Part shown: piece after piece, positions 25,524 to 33,135 of the stretch
How positions within the stretch are numbered: position 1 is the first letter of the stretch
Layout of the letters: each line of letters starts with the position of its first letter
From: Streptomyces sp. KMM 9044
Lineage (GTDB): Bacteria > Actinomycetota > Actinomycetes > Streptomycetales > Streptomycetaceae
Assembly (NCBI RefSeq): GCF_024701375.2
Contig: NZ_CP113910.1
Span: 4,154,001 to 4,218,000 of the forward strand
Length of the DNA stretch: 64,000 nt
Reading direction: 5' to 3'
Program-made: the position numbers and the translations under genes
The notes under the pieces: model-generated
Seen by the model: the letters and a program-made list of their open reading frames with translations, nothing else
Told to the model about the DNA's origin: nothing
Databases searched by the model: none

Positions 25524-26933
25524 TTGAGTACGGGACCCGGAGCAGACTCCGTCCCCGCACCGGACCACGACGACAACCAGACCGCCCGCGACACCGAAAC
25601 CGGCACCGGTACTCACACCGGCACCGACGTCAGGGGAGACAAGCCCCGCAAGGCCGGGATGTTCTCTTCTCTGAAGGTCAGGAACTACCGCCTGTTCTTC
25701 GCCGGCCAGGTCGTCTCCAACACCGGCACCTGGATGCAGCGCATCGCCCAGGACTGGCTGGTGCTCACCCTCACCGGCTCCTCGGCCGCCGTCGGCATCA
25801 CCACGGCCCTGCAGTTCCTGCCGATGCTGCTGTTCGGCCTGTACGGCGGCGTCCTCGTCGACCGGTTGCGTAAACGCCCCACACTCCTGTTCACCCAGTC
25901 CGCGATGGCCCTCACCTCGCTGGCACTGGCCGCCCTCACGCTCACCGGCCACGTCCAGATCTGGCACGTCTACGTCGCCGCCTTCGTCGCCGGCCTGGCC
26001 ACGGTGCTCGACAACCCGGCCCGCCAGTCCTTCGTCGCGGAACTCGTCGGCCCCGGCCGGCTGCAGAACGCGGTCAGCCTGAACTCCGCGAACTTCCAGT
26101 CCGCCCGGCTGGTCGGCCCCGCCGTCGCGGGTGTGCTGATCACCGGCGTCGGCACGGGCTGGGCATTCTTCCTCAACGGCGTGTCCTTCGTCGCGCCGAT
26201 CGCCGGCCTGCTGATGATGCGCTCCCGTGAACTGCACGCCGTCACGCCGTCCCCGCGCGGCAAGGGGCAGCTGCGGGAGGGGCTGCGCTACGTCGCGGGC
26301 CGGCCCGAGCTGCTCTGGCCGATCGTCCTGGTGGGGTTCATCGGCACCTTCGCCTTCAACTTCCCCGTCTACCTCTCGGCCTTCGCCGACGACGTCTTCG
26401 ACGGGGGCGCGGGCGCGTACAGCCTGTTCAACACGCTGATGGCGGTCGGCTCGGTGGCCGGCGCCCTGCTGGCCGCCCGGCGCGGCACGGCCCGCCTGCG
26501 GCTGCTGATCCTGGCCGCGCTGGCCTTCGGCGGACTGGAGATCGTCGCCGCCGGGGCACCCGCCCTGTGGCTGTTCGCCCTGCTCATGGTCCCGATCGGC
26601 CTGGTCGCGATGACGGTCAACGTCACCGTCAACACCAGCATCCAGATGGCCACCGACCCGGCCGTACGCGGTCGCGTCATGGCCCTCTACATGATGGTCT
26701 TCCTCGGCGGCGCGCCCGTCGGCGCTCCGATCGTCGGCTGGATCACCGACACCCACGGAGCCCGCGTCGGCCTTGCGGCGGGCGGTGCGGTCGCGGCCCT
26801 CGCCGCCGCCGTGATCGGCCTGATCCTGGCCCGCGTCGGCAACCTGCGCCTGACGGTCGGCTGGCACGGCGGGCATCCCCGGATGCGGTTCGTGCCGCGG
26901 GAACGGCAGAAGGCACTGACGCCGGTGGGGTGA
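25524..26933 (+). CDS. MFS drug-exporter-type transporter (MDR family)
   Basis: A 469-residue protein with a ~50-residue hydrophilic Thr/Asp/Gly-rich N-terminus, then 12 membrane segments beginning LKVRNYRLFFAGQVVSNTGTWMQRIAQDWLVL, typical of the enterobactin-exporter-like MFS group. The TTG start at 25524 is chosen because AGGAGG ends seven bases upstream; a GTG at 25443 lies in repeated GAGGTAC sequence and is less likely. It probably exports a toxic compound or metabolite under MarR control. Confidence 0.88.
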   Translation: MSTGPGADSVPAPDHDDNQTARDTETGTGTHTGTDVRGDKPRKAGMFSSLKVRNYRLFFAGQVVSNTGTWMQRIAQDWLVLTLTGSSAAVGITTALQFLPMLLFGLYGGVLVDRLRKRPTLLFTQSAMALTSLALAALTLTGHVQIWHVYVAAFVAGLATVLDNPARQSFVAELVGPGRLQNAVSLNSANFQSARLVGPAVAGVLITGVGTGWAFFLNGVSFVAPIAGLLMMRSRELHAVTPSPRGKGQLREGLRYVAGRPELLWPIVLVGFIGTFAFNFPVYLSAFADDVFDGGAGAYSLFNTLMAVGSVAGALLAARRGTARLRLLILAALAFGGLEIVAAGAPALWLFALLMVPIGLVAMTVNVTVNTSIQMATDPAVRGRVMALYMMVFLGGAPVGAPIVGWITDTHGARVGLAAGGAVAALAAAVIGLILARVGNLRLTVGWHGGHPRMRFVPRERQKALTPVG

Positions 26934-26973
26934 CGGGGCCGACGGAGCGGACGCGGGCGGCCGGGAGGGGCGG

Positions 26974-27561
26974 TCAGTCGCGGGGGAACCCGTCGGTCCT
27001 GAGGACGAGGCCGACGGCCGTCCGGGTCAGGTCGATCTCCTCGCCGAAGTCGAAGGTGACGTCGACGTGGTACTTCCCGTCCTTCGGCTGCGTGTGCAGG
27101 TGCCACTCGCCGGTGTACGGGTCCACGGTCAGGTACACCGGTACGCCGGCGGTGGCGTAGGTGTCCTTCTTCGGGCCGTAGTCGTTGCCCGCGGTGTCCT
27201 TGGAGATCACCTCGGCGATGAACTCGACGTCCTCGTGACGCCAGCGGCCCTTGACACCCTGCTGGGCGCCGTCCGCGAGGGCCACCACATCGGACGCGAA
27301 CCCGTTGAGGCGTCCCGGGTAGTCCATACGGAGGTCGGATTTGACGCGCTTGCGCGGGTACGTGGCGCGCAGTTGCTCAACGATGTCCAGGATGATGTCC
27401 CAGTGGGTGTTCCGCTGCGGCGTCATGAAGATGTGCCCCCCGACGATCTCGGTCTTGTATCCCTCGGGGACGGGCATCTTCTCCAGCCACTCGAACATCG
27501 CGTCGAGCGTGAGGTCGCCGGTGCTTTCGGCCATCTCGATCCTGTCTGCAAGGACGGTCAT
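26974..27561 (-). CDS. Uma2-family endonuclease-like protein (copy 1)
   Basis: A 195-residue DUF820/Uma2 protein with the PD-(D/E)xK-like core: EIVGGHIFMTPQRNTHW, SDLRMDYPGRLNGFASDVVALAD, FIAEVISKDTAGNDYGPKKDTYATAGVPVYLTVDP. ATG 27561 is preceded by GGGGAGGAG. A second family member with very similar ends and upstream sequence lies at 36950-37537, on the far side of the integrated element. Uma2 proteins are abundant in Streptomyces; the nuclease activity is inferred from fold only. Confidence 0.88.
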   Translation of the reverse strand: MTVLADRIEMAESTGDLTLDAMFEWLEKMPVPEGYKTEIVGGHIFMTPQRNTHWDIILDIVEQLRATYPRKRVKSDLRMDYPGRLNGFASDVVALADGAQQGVKGRWRHEDVEFIAEVISKDTAGNDYGPKKDTYATAGVPVYLTVDPYTGEWHLHTQPKDGKYHVDVTFDFGEEIDLTRTAVGLVLRTDGFPRD

Positions 27562-27600
27562 CGTGGCGCTCCTCCCCGGCTGTGCTCCGGACGAGTGCAG

Positions 27601-27626
27601 CCGCGCGGTACAACGATACGCACGGT
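27601..27626 (-). promoter_or_regulatory. Upstream block shared by the two Uma2 genes (copy 1)
   Basis: A 26-base block (CGGTACAACGATACGCACGG and flanks) 40 bases before the Uma2 start is identical to 37577-37602 before the second Uma2 gene. On the coding strand it contains TATCGT, a possible -10 hexamer. Conservation beyond the coding region suggests a promoter retained after duplication. Confidence 0.4.
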
Positions 27627-27675
27627 GACCAGGACGCACACGGGCGTACACGCGTTCCACCGGGAGACTGGACGC

Positions 27676-28248
27676 ATGAGACTCTTCGCCGCCCTGCTGC
27701 CCCCCGACGACGTGTCCCGTGAGCTCGCCGCCGAGGTCGAGGTGTTGCGAGGGCTCCCCGGTGCCGAGGGGCTGCGCTGGACCGGCCCTCCCGGCCGGCA
27801 CTTCACGCTCGCCTTCTACGGCGAGGTCGACGACGCTCTCGTGCCCGGGCTGACGGCGCGCCTGGAACGGGCGGCGGCGCGGACCGGGCCGTTCGAGCTG
27901 GCGCTGAGCGGGGGTGGCCACTTCGGGCACGGGAGGGCGGTGTGGGCCGGGGCGGACGGTGACCTGCGGACCCTGCGCCTGCTCGCCGAGCGCGCCGGGG
28001 CGGCGGGGCGGAAGGCGGGCGTCGAGAGGGAGGAGCACCGCCGCTACGAGGCCCACCTGACGCTGGCCCGCAGCGGCACCGGCGTCGACGTGCAGCCGTG
28101 CCTGCGGGCGCTCGCCGGGTTCCGGAGCCGCTCCTGGACCGTGGGCGAGGTGGCGCTGGTGCGCAGCCACCTGCCGAGGTCGGGCGTACCGGGCGAGCAG
28201 CCCCGTTACGAGGTGGTCGCGCGCTGCCCGCTCGGGTCGGCCGGTTAG
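27676..28248 (+). CDS. thpR: RNA 2',3'-cyclic phosphodiesterase (2H family)
   Basis: A 190-residue two-histidine phosphoesterase: RLFAALLPP at the N-terminus, the first HxTx motif in GRHFTLAFYGE (about residue 37) and the second in YEAHLTLARS (about residue 124). Such enzymes open 2',3'-cyclic phosphates at RNA ends or ligate tRNA halves in vitro. ATG 27676, preceded by GGGAG. It is divergent from Uma2 copy 1. Cytoplasmic. Confidence 0.9.
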   Translation: MRLFAALLPPDDVSRELAAEVEVLRGLPGAEGLRWTGPPGRHFTLAFYGEVDDALVPGLTARLERAAARTGPFELALSGGGHFGHGRAVWAGADGDLRTLRLLAERAGAAGRKAGVEREEHRRYEAHLTLARSGTGVDVQPCLRALAGFRSRSWTVGEVALVRSHLPRSGVPGEQPRYEVVARCPLGSAG

Positions 28249-28258
28249 GCTCGACGAC

Positions 28259-28348
28259 GTGGACCCGAAAACCCGGAACCGGATCATGGCCGGTGCGCTC
28301 GTACTGATGTTCGTCATGGTGGCGCTGGCGTCGGCGCTCGGAGGATAG
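28259..28348 (+). CDS. 29-residue single-helix membrane peptide
   Basis: GTG 28259 to TAG 28348 encodes VDPKTRNRIMAGALVLMFVMVALASALGG: a short basic head and one strongly hydrophobic helix ending in GG. It starts ten bases after the thpR stop, suggesting co-transcription, and is convergent with the reductase gene. Strong third-position G/C bias supports real coding. The function is unknown and the call rests on composition and context. Confidence 0.55.
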   Translation: MDPKTRNRIMAGALVLMFVMVALASALGG

Positions 28349-28392
28349 AACCCGATCCTCGCGCCGACGCCACCACCGCTGTGGCTGCCGTC

Positions 28393-29238
28393 CTACCAGG
28401 CGAAGGCCTCCGGGGACGGGCCCGGGCCGGGGAAGATCTCGTCCAGTGAGGCCAGCAGCTCCTCGCCCAGTTCCAGCTCGACCGCCCGCAGCGCCGATTC
28501 CAGCTGCCCGGCGGTGCGCGGACCGACGATCGGGCCGGTCACCCCGGGACGGGTGAGCAGCCAGGCCAGGGCCGCCTCGCCGGGCTCGATGCCGTGCTGG
28601 TCGAGCAGGTCCTCGTACGCCTGGATCCGGGCGCGGCCCGCCGGGTCGGCGAGGGTGTCGGCGGCCCGTCCGGAGGCGCGGCGTCCGCCCTCGACCTGCT
28701 TCCTGATCACACCGCCGAGCAGCCCGCCCTGCAGCGGCGACCAGGGGATGACCCCGAGCCCGTACTCCCGCGCGGCCGGGATGACCTCCATCTCGGCCCG
28801 GCGCTCGGCGAGGTTGTAGAGGCACTGCTCGCTGACCAGGCCGATGGTCCCGCCGCGCCGGGCCGCGGTCTCGTTCGCCTGGGCGATCTTGTAGCCGGGG
28901 AAGTTGGACGACCCGGCGTAGAGGACCTTCCCCTGCTGGACCAGGACGTCGACGGCCTGCCAGATCTCGTCGAACGACGTGCTGCGGTCGATGTGGTGGA
29001 ACTGGTACAGGTCGATGTGGTCGGTCTGCAACCGCTTCAGCGAGGCGTCCACGGCACGCCGGATGTTCAGGGCGGACAGCTTGTCGTGGTTGGGCCACGC
29101 CTCGCCGTCGGCGCCCATGTTCCCGTACACCTTGGTGGCGAGCACGACCTTGTCGCGCCGCCCGCCGCCCTGGGCGAACCAGTTGTCGATGATCTCCTCG
29201 GTGCGGCCCTTGTTCTCGCCCCACCCGTAGACGTTGGC
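28393..29238 (-). pseudogene. Host aldo/keto reductase, C-terminal part (interrupted by element)
   Basis: The frame from NVYGWGENKGR to the stop covers residues ~51 to 331 of an AKR TIM-barrel oxidoreductase: KVVLATKVYGNMG, HIDLYQFHHID, VLYAGSSNFPGYKIAQ, GLVSEQCLYNLAERRAEMEV, GVTGPIVGPRT. It lacks the first ~50 residues, including the catalytic Asp of FDTA; these lie at 36738-36889 beyond the inserted element. A chance TTG at 29247 could start a product (LDKANVYG), but it would lack the first barrel strands and Asp, so it is probably inactive. Confidence 0.88.
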
Positions 29239-29264
29239 TTTGTCCAAAGATCAATTTTGACGCC
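29234..29264. other. attL: left junction of the integrative element
   Basis: The core TTGGC (29234-29238) joins host reductase DNA on the left to element DNA on the right. The element side contains CAATTTTGACGCC (29252-29264), an arm matched in inverted orientation by GGCATCAAAATTG at attR (36721-36733). Combining the host flank left of the core with the host flank right of attR regenerates the reductase frame across AGVNLFDTANVYGWGE. Confidence 0.75.
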
Positions 29265-29331
29265 ATGATCCGAACCACATAACGTCACCCCTTGTGCACG
29301 ATGCGTGCTGCAGGGGAGAGGGGGAACGAGC

Positions 29332-30981
29332 ATGGCGAGAGTTCTGGGTGTGGTCCGTCTGTCGAGGGTGTCGGACGAGACCACATCGCCGGAGCGGCAG
29401 CGTCGGTCCATCCAGCGATGGGCCGACCAGGAGGGGCATGTCGTCGTGGGATGGGTCGAGGACATCGACGTGTCTGGCGGGGTGGAGCCGTGGAAGCGCC
29501 CGGAGTTCGGCAAGTGGCTGCCTTCGACCATCGGAAAGGAGGTCAGCGCGATCGAGCACAGGATCGCGATGGAGGAGTCGCGCGCCGATGAGTACGACAT
29601 CCTCTGCGCGCTGAAGATCGACCGCCTCTCGCGGCGCGTGCTGCACGTGCACACCCTCCTGGAGTGGTGCGAGAAGAACGCCAAGGAGGTAGCGACCGTC
29701 GAGGACGGGATCAACCTCAACACACAGATGGGGAAGCTCCTCCTGAGCCTGATCGCGTCCTTCGCGGAGGGGGAACTTGAGGCCATCAAGGCGCGGGCCA
29801 AGTCGTCCTACAACCACTTGGTGAAGGAGGGGCGTTGGCGAGGTGGCCGCACACCATACGGGTACCGCGAGGAGAAGCAGGAGACCGGCGAGGGGTGGAA
29901 GCTGGTGCCGGACGACTACGGAACGGACACGGCCGGGACGCTCCGCGAGATCGTTCGCCGTCTCATCGAGGGCGAGTCGGCGAACAGCATCGCGCGATGG
30001 CTCAACGAGGACACGTCCAAGACTCCGACGTCCCTGGACGCCCAGATGATCCGGAGCGGCAAGACCCCGAAGGGGAGCCGCTGGACTGCCGCGAACACGT
30101 CCAAGGTCGTGCGCTCCCGCTGTGTCCTGGGGCAGATGGAAGTGACTGAGGAAGTGATGGTTGACGGGAAGAAGGTGAAGCGGACCCGAGTCGTCCGGGA
30201 CGCCGATGGCCAGCCTCTTCAGCGCGCGGAGCCCTTGATCACGCAGGAGGAGTGGGAGTTGGCCAACAAGAAGCTGGACGAGAACACCAGTCAGCGCAAC
30301 GGAAACCGCAAGGGCGGCTCACCCCTGCTCCGGGTTGCGTTCTGCACCTGTGGGGAACCCGCGTATCTCGGCCCCGGCCGTAACTGGCCCTACTACCGCT
30401 GCGCCTCGCGGACCACCCACAAGCCGTGCCCGACCGGAAGCAAGGGCATTGCGGCTCACACGCTGGAGGACGCCGTGGAGAAGGCGTTCCTCCTCGCCGC
30501 AGGGGACGTCGAGATCGTCCGGAAGGTCTTCCGGCCGGGGGTGGACTACACGCGCGACATCGAGGAAGTGAACCGTGCCCTGGCGGACCTGCGGGAAGAC
30601 CGCGAGGCGGGCCTCTACTCCAGCGAGCTGGGCAAGCAGGAGTACCGCGAGACGTACAAACGGCTGGACGCGCGACGCCAGCAGCTCATCGCACAGCCCA
30701 CACGACCGGACACCTGGGAGGAGATCCCAACGGGAGAGACCTACCGGGAGCGGTGGAGCAAGCTGTCGACCCAGCACGAGAAGGGAAAGGAGCTCCGTGC
30801 CGCAGGGGCCAAGGCCGTCATCCACTCCGAGCCGATTCAGGGGATGACGGCCGCGCAGCTCATGTCCGTCGACGGCCATGACGGCATGTGGCAGCACCCC
30901 GTCGGACGGGTTCAGGTTCTGATCCCGATGGACTTCAAGCAGCGCGTACGCAACATGGCAGCGATTCGCAGCGAAGACTGA
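29332..30981 (+). CDS. int: Large serine recombinase (integrase) of the element
   Basis: A 549-residue large serine integrase. The resolvase domain starts VLGVVRLSRVSDETTSPERQ, with Ser11 (RLS) the likely nucleophile; LKIDRLSRR and the long helix LLLSLIASFAEGELEAIKAR follow. The recombinase domain includes RWRGGRTPYGYRE and ANTSKVVRSRCVLGQM; a zinc ribbon has CTCGEPAYLG...YYRC...CPTGS; a coiled-coil region lies around EEVNRALADLREDREAG. Catalytic regions appear complete. It probably catalyses attP x attB insertion into the reductase gene; no excision factor was identified. Confidence 0.93.
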   Translation: MARVLGVVRLSRVSDETTSPERQRRSIQRWADQEGHVVVGWVEDIDVSGGVEPWKRPEFGKWLPSTIGKEVSAIEHRIAMEESRADEYDILCALKIDRLSRRVLHVHTLLEWCEKNAKEVATVEDGINLNTQMGKLLLSLIASFAEGELEAIKARAKSSYNHLVKEGRWRGGRTPYGYREEKQETGEGWKLVPDDYGTDTAGTLREIVRRLIEGESANSIARWLNEDTSKTPTSLDAQMIRSGKTPKGSRWTAANTSKVVRSRCVLGQMEVTEEVMVDGKKVKRTRVVRDADGQPLQRAEPLITQEEWELANKKLDENTSQRNGNRKGGSPLLRVAFCTCGEPAYLGPGRNWPYYRCASRTTHKPCPTGSKGIAAHTLEDAVEKAFLLAAGDVEIVRKVFRPGVDYTRDIEEVNRALADLREDREAGLYSSELGKQEYRETYKRLDARRQQLIAQPTRPDTWEEIPTGETYRERWSKLSTQHEKGKELRAAGAKAVIHSEPIQGMTAAQLMSVDGHDGMWQHPVGRVQVLIPMDFKQRVRNMAAIRSED

Positions 30982-31081
30982 CGAAGCCGAAGGGCGACGA
31001 GACTGTACGGCCGAAGCTCAGGGACTGGCTGGAGCGTGTCGGCGGACGCTGGGTCCGAAAGCCTGCCGCCACGGCCTGAGC

Positions 31082-31130
31082 GCTGGTGGTGGTGACGGCT
31101 CCCCCTTACAGGAAGCGTCATCACCACCAG
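31082..31130 (+). terminator. Hairpin terminator after the integrase gene
   Basis: CTGGTGGTGGTGACG (31082-31096) pairs with CGTCATCACCACCAG (31116-31130), 14 of 15 positions plus a G-U, around a 19-base loop. It lies about 100 bases after the integrase stop and insulates the small-gene pair from integrase transcription. Confidence 0.6.
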
Positions 31131-31168
31131 CTACCTCGCTCCGCTTGGCAAGCCTCGCTCCTCACTTC

Positions 31169-31244
31169 ACTTACGTAAGTACGTCAGCCGTCTGACCTCT
31201 GGCGAACTGCGGCCGACCAGCACGCAGACCTCTGGCGAACTGCG
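31169..31244. promoter_or_regulatory. Palindrome and two direct repeats upstream of the small-gene pair
   Basis: ACTTACGTAAGT (31169-31180) is a perfect 12-base palindrome. Downstream, GACCTCTGGCGAACTGCG occurs twice exactly, at 31194-31211 and 31227-31244, with a 33-base period (about three helical turns). Regularly phased sites in non-coding DNA between the terminator and the gene pair look like binding sites for a control protein. The remaining non-coding bases to 31514 show no gene I can support. Confidence 0.45.
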
Positions 31245-31514
31245 AAGCCAGAAGCCGTGCAACGACGAAGAGGTAAGCAGCAGGGGCGGCCGGAAGGCCG
31301 CCGCATCGGAAGACGGCTGACGGATGTGCGGCCCCTTTCGGGGCCGACAGAGCTTGTGCGGCTCGACAGTAAAACGGCTGTAGGGCGCGACAGCGCCCCT
31401 CGGGGAATGGCCCCTTGGCCCGCCGCCACTCCTACTCGAACGAGGCAGCAGGGTACGAAAGTTGAGACTGTGAACGCGTTGCTCAGAGTGCCGCGTGCGC
31501 CGTACCGTGACCGC

Positions 31515-31823
31515 GTGGCAACCTTCAACCAGCACAACCAGACTGTCGGCGTTCAGCACAACGCTGAGAACATGACCGTTGGATCGTTGGCCTCGATGGC
31601 CGACATTGCTGCTGGGGTGGAAAATGTTCTGGCGCAGGCTCACCAGACGGAGCCACCCTTGCCTCCCGAAGTGCAGGCGGAGCTGGTAGCCGCGCGCGAT
31701 GCAGCAGCGTCTGGCGACACCGCTGAGACGGGAGGGCGGCTGCGGCGAGTGCTTGAGATGGGCAGCCTGGCCACGGGAATCGGGAGTCAGATCGCCGCAA
31801 TGCTTGGGGCGCTCGGTGGATGA
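31515..31823 (+). CDS. Small protein with FxQxxQxVGVQxNA motif (gene 1 of pair)
   Basis: A 102-residue protein from GTG 31515: ATFNQHNQTVGVQHNAENMT, then a predicted helical region (SLASMADIAAGVENVLAQAHQTE and PPEVQAELVAARDAAASGDT) and a Gly/Ala/Met-rich, moderately hydrophobic end (LATGIGSQIAAMLGALGG). The N-terminal motif recurs in the next gene. The last eight bases overlap that gene's start, so translation is coupled. The frame is open upstream to 31257, but that part has poor codon bias. Product not recognised. Confidence 0.55.
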   Translation: MATFNQHNQTVGVQHNAENMTVGSLASMADIAAGVENVLAQAHQTEPPLPPEVQAELVAARDAAASGDTAETGGRLRRVLEMGSLATGIGSQIAAMLGALGG

Positions 31824-32355
31824 AAGCAGCTTCGACCAGCAGGGTCAGCACGTAGGAGTTCAGTTCAACGCCGATCGCCAGACGATGGAAGAGACGGTAT
31901 TCGGCGACAAGTACTCGATCTCTGTCGAGCACCAGACGGACTCTCCGCGTCGACGCGCCGCCAGCGAGATGTATGTGAACATGGTGCGCCTCTCCGAGAC
32001 TGTCAAAAAGGTCTGGAACTACGCAGCGAGAGAGGCTGATCCCCCCGGTGCTGCGCATGAGCTTCAACAACTGCGGCACGACGCACGGATGCACGCCGAC
32101 CGGCTCGCGGATCAGCGCCTCCGATTTCGCGCCGCAGTGTCGTCATGGGAGGAGGAGAGTGGGGTTAACTTTGTGTATGAGGAGTTCCTCGAAGCCGTGA
32201 ATGAGGTCTTGCGGCTGTCGGCCAGATGGAGCGTCGAAATTCTCCGGACGCCACGAGATGTGCTTACAGAAGAGATCTGGCCCGAAGTCGAGGGCGCAGC
32301 AGTGCACATGGAAGCCATGGTGGGAATGTTCCTGCGCAATGCCGTGAGAGCTTGA
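31816..32355 (+). CDS. Protein with FxQxxQxVGVQxNA motif and helical domain (gene 2 of pair)
   Basis: A 179-residue protein from GTG 31816: ESSFDQQGQHVGVQFNADRQT, then a charged, largely helical body (VNMVRLSETVKKVWNYAAREAD, HDARMHADRLADQRLRFRAAVSSWEEE, FLEAVNEVLRLSARWSVEILR). The start motif matches gene 1 at F, [ND]Q, Q, VGVQ and NA. Base composition is lower in GC than the flanking host genes, consistent with foreign origin. The motif resembles short N-terminal sequences before conflict-system effectors in actinobacteria (inference). The function is unknown. Confidence 0.6.
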   Translation: MDESSFDQQGQHVGVQFNADRQTMEETVFGDKYSISVEHQTDSPRRRAASEMYVNMVRLSETVKKVWNYAAREADPPGAAHELQQLRHDARMHADRLADQRLRFRAAVSSWEEESGVNFVYEEFLEAVNEVLRLSARWSVEILRTPRDVLTEEIWPEVEGAAVHMEAMVGMFLRNAVRA

Positions 32356-32580
32356 TCAACCCTGAAACCGTGGCGCGATCTCGGCCGGTAAGACTCGGCG
32401 GTCGGGTAAAGACCCCTCCGGGGGATATACCCCCTTCCCTCATCGCCAAGGCTGGCTCGTGCTGCGTCCGCGCGAGCGGCTGGCAGGCTTCGCTACCAGC
32501 GGGCCCGCGAGATCACAGCGACGTACAGGCAGACGGCGTACGTCGGTTGCCACCGCGACCGACAGGGCGCAGCGCGTGAT
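32356..32580. other. Non-coding stretch after the small-gene pair
   Basis: No gene or structured RNA is recognised between the pair and the res-like repeats. A short GGG/CCC-rich inverted stretch at about 32412-32435 might act as a weak terminator. Confidence 0.3.
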
Positions 32581-32712
32581 TCAGAAACGGGTGTCTCAGA
32601 AACCAAGGTTTGCGAGACGAGGTATCAGGCATCCCAGAAGGGAGCCCAGCGCTGTTCAAAACCCGTCTCGAAACCCCCCGCCCCAAGCTTGACGTATTGA
32701 GACGAGTTCTGA
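32581..32712. repeat. Four GAGACG-centred repeats, res-site-like
   Basis: Four related motifs occur: CGGGTGTCTCAG (near 32588-32599, inverted), GCGAGACGAGGT (near 32611, direct), AACCCGTCTCGAA (near 32659, inverted) and TTGAGACGAGTTCT (near 32697, direct). They form two head-to-head pairs sharing a GAGACG core. Pairs of inverted recombinase-binding motifs are characteristic of resolvase res sites. A resolvase gene begins 2.25 kb away, separated only by inserted IS sequences. Confidence 0.45.
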
Positions 32713-33112
32713 GCTTGACTCTGACGCGTAAATAACTGCAGGTGGGTGCTCTCTCGGACAGGGGTATCGGCCCGGTCGGAGTCGTCTCCGCCGGGCTTCG
32801 GACATGCTCGTTCATCCAGCGGCGTCCATCGGGTCGAGGGTGACGCGGTAGCCGAGTTCGTTCAGCCGGGAGACGGCTCGGCGTGCGGCCCGCTCGGGAT
32901 CTCGTTGGGTGAAGTAGCTGCCGCCGAGCTCGTGGTAGGGCACGTTGTCGTTGAGCATGTGCCAGATCGCGGTGATGATCGAGTGCTCGACGGCGACCAG
33001 CGCCTTGATCGGGCCGCGGCGAGCGGTCAGCCGCTTGTAGCGTGCCTGCAGGAAGGAGTCCTTGGTCCGTGCCGCTCCGAATGCGGCCATCCCCAGTGCC
33101 AGGGCCCCGGCG
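32712..33112 (-). repeat. Left arm of 400-bp inverted repeat (IS110 3' end)
   Basis: AGCTTGACTCTGACGCGTAA and the following ~380 bases are repeated almost exactly in inverted orientation at 34543-34942. The arms differ by a 6-base indel near the inner end. Each carries the 3' end of an IS110-type transposase gene. Confidence 0.85.
32812..33090 (-). pseudogene. IS110/IS1111-type transposase C-terminal fragment (left)
   Basis: About 92 residues, AAFGAARTKDSFLQARYKRL...IKALVAVEHSIITAIWHML...YHELGGSYFTQRDPERAARR, match the C-terminal transposase_20 region of IS110-family elements of the IS1111 group. The N-terminal DEDD half is missing; upstream sequence soon passes into the ISAs1 region. Confidence 0.7.
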
Positions 33113-33135
33113 AGTGCCTGGATCGTCCGGTTTGA

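Noticed and set aside
30982..31079. Small gene after the integrase (…RPKLRDWLERVGGRWVRKPA), possible excision factor.
   Set aside because: No usable start codon outside the integrase gene and no ribosome site; too little to support a gene.
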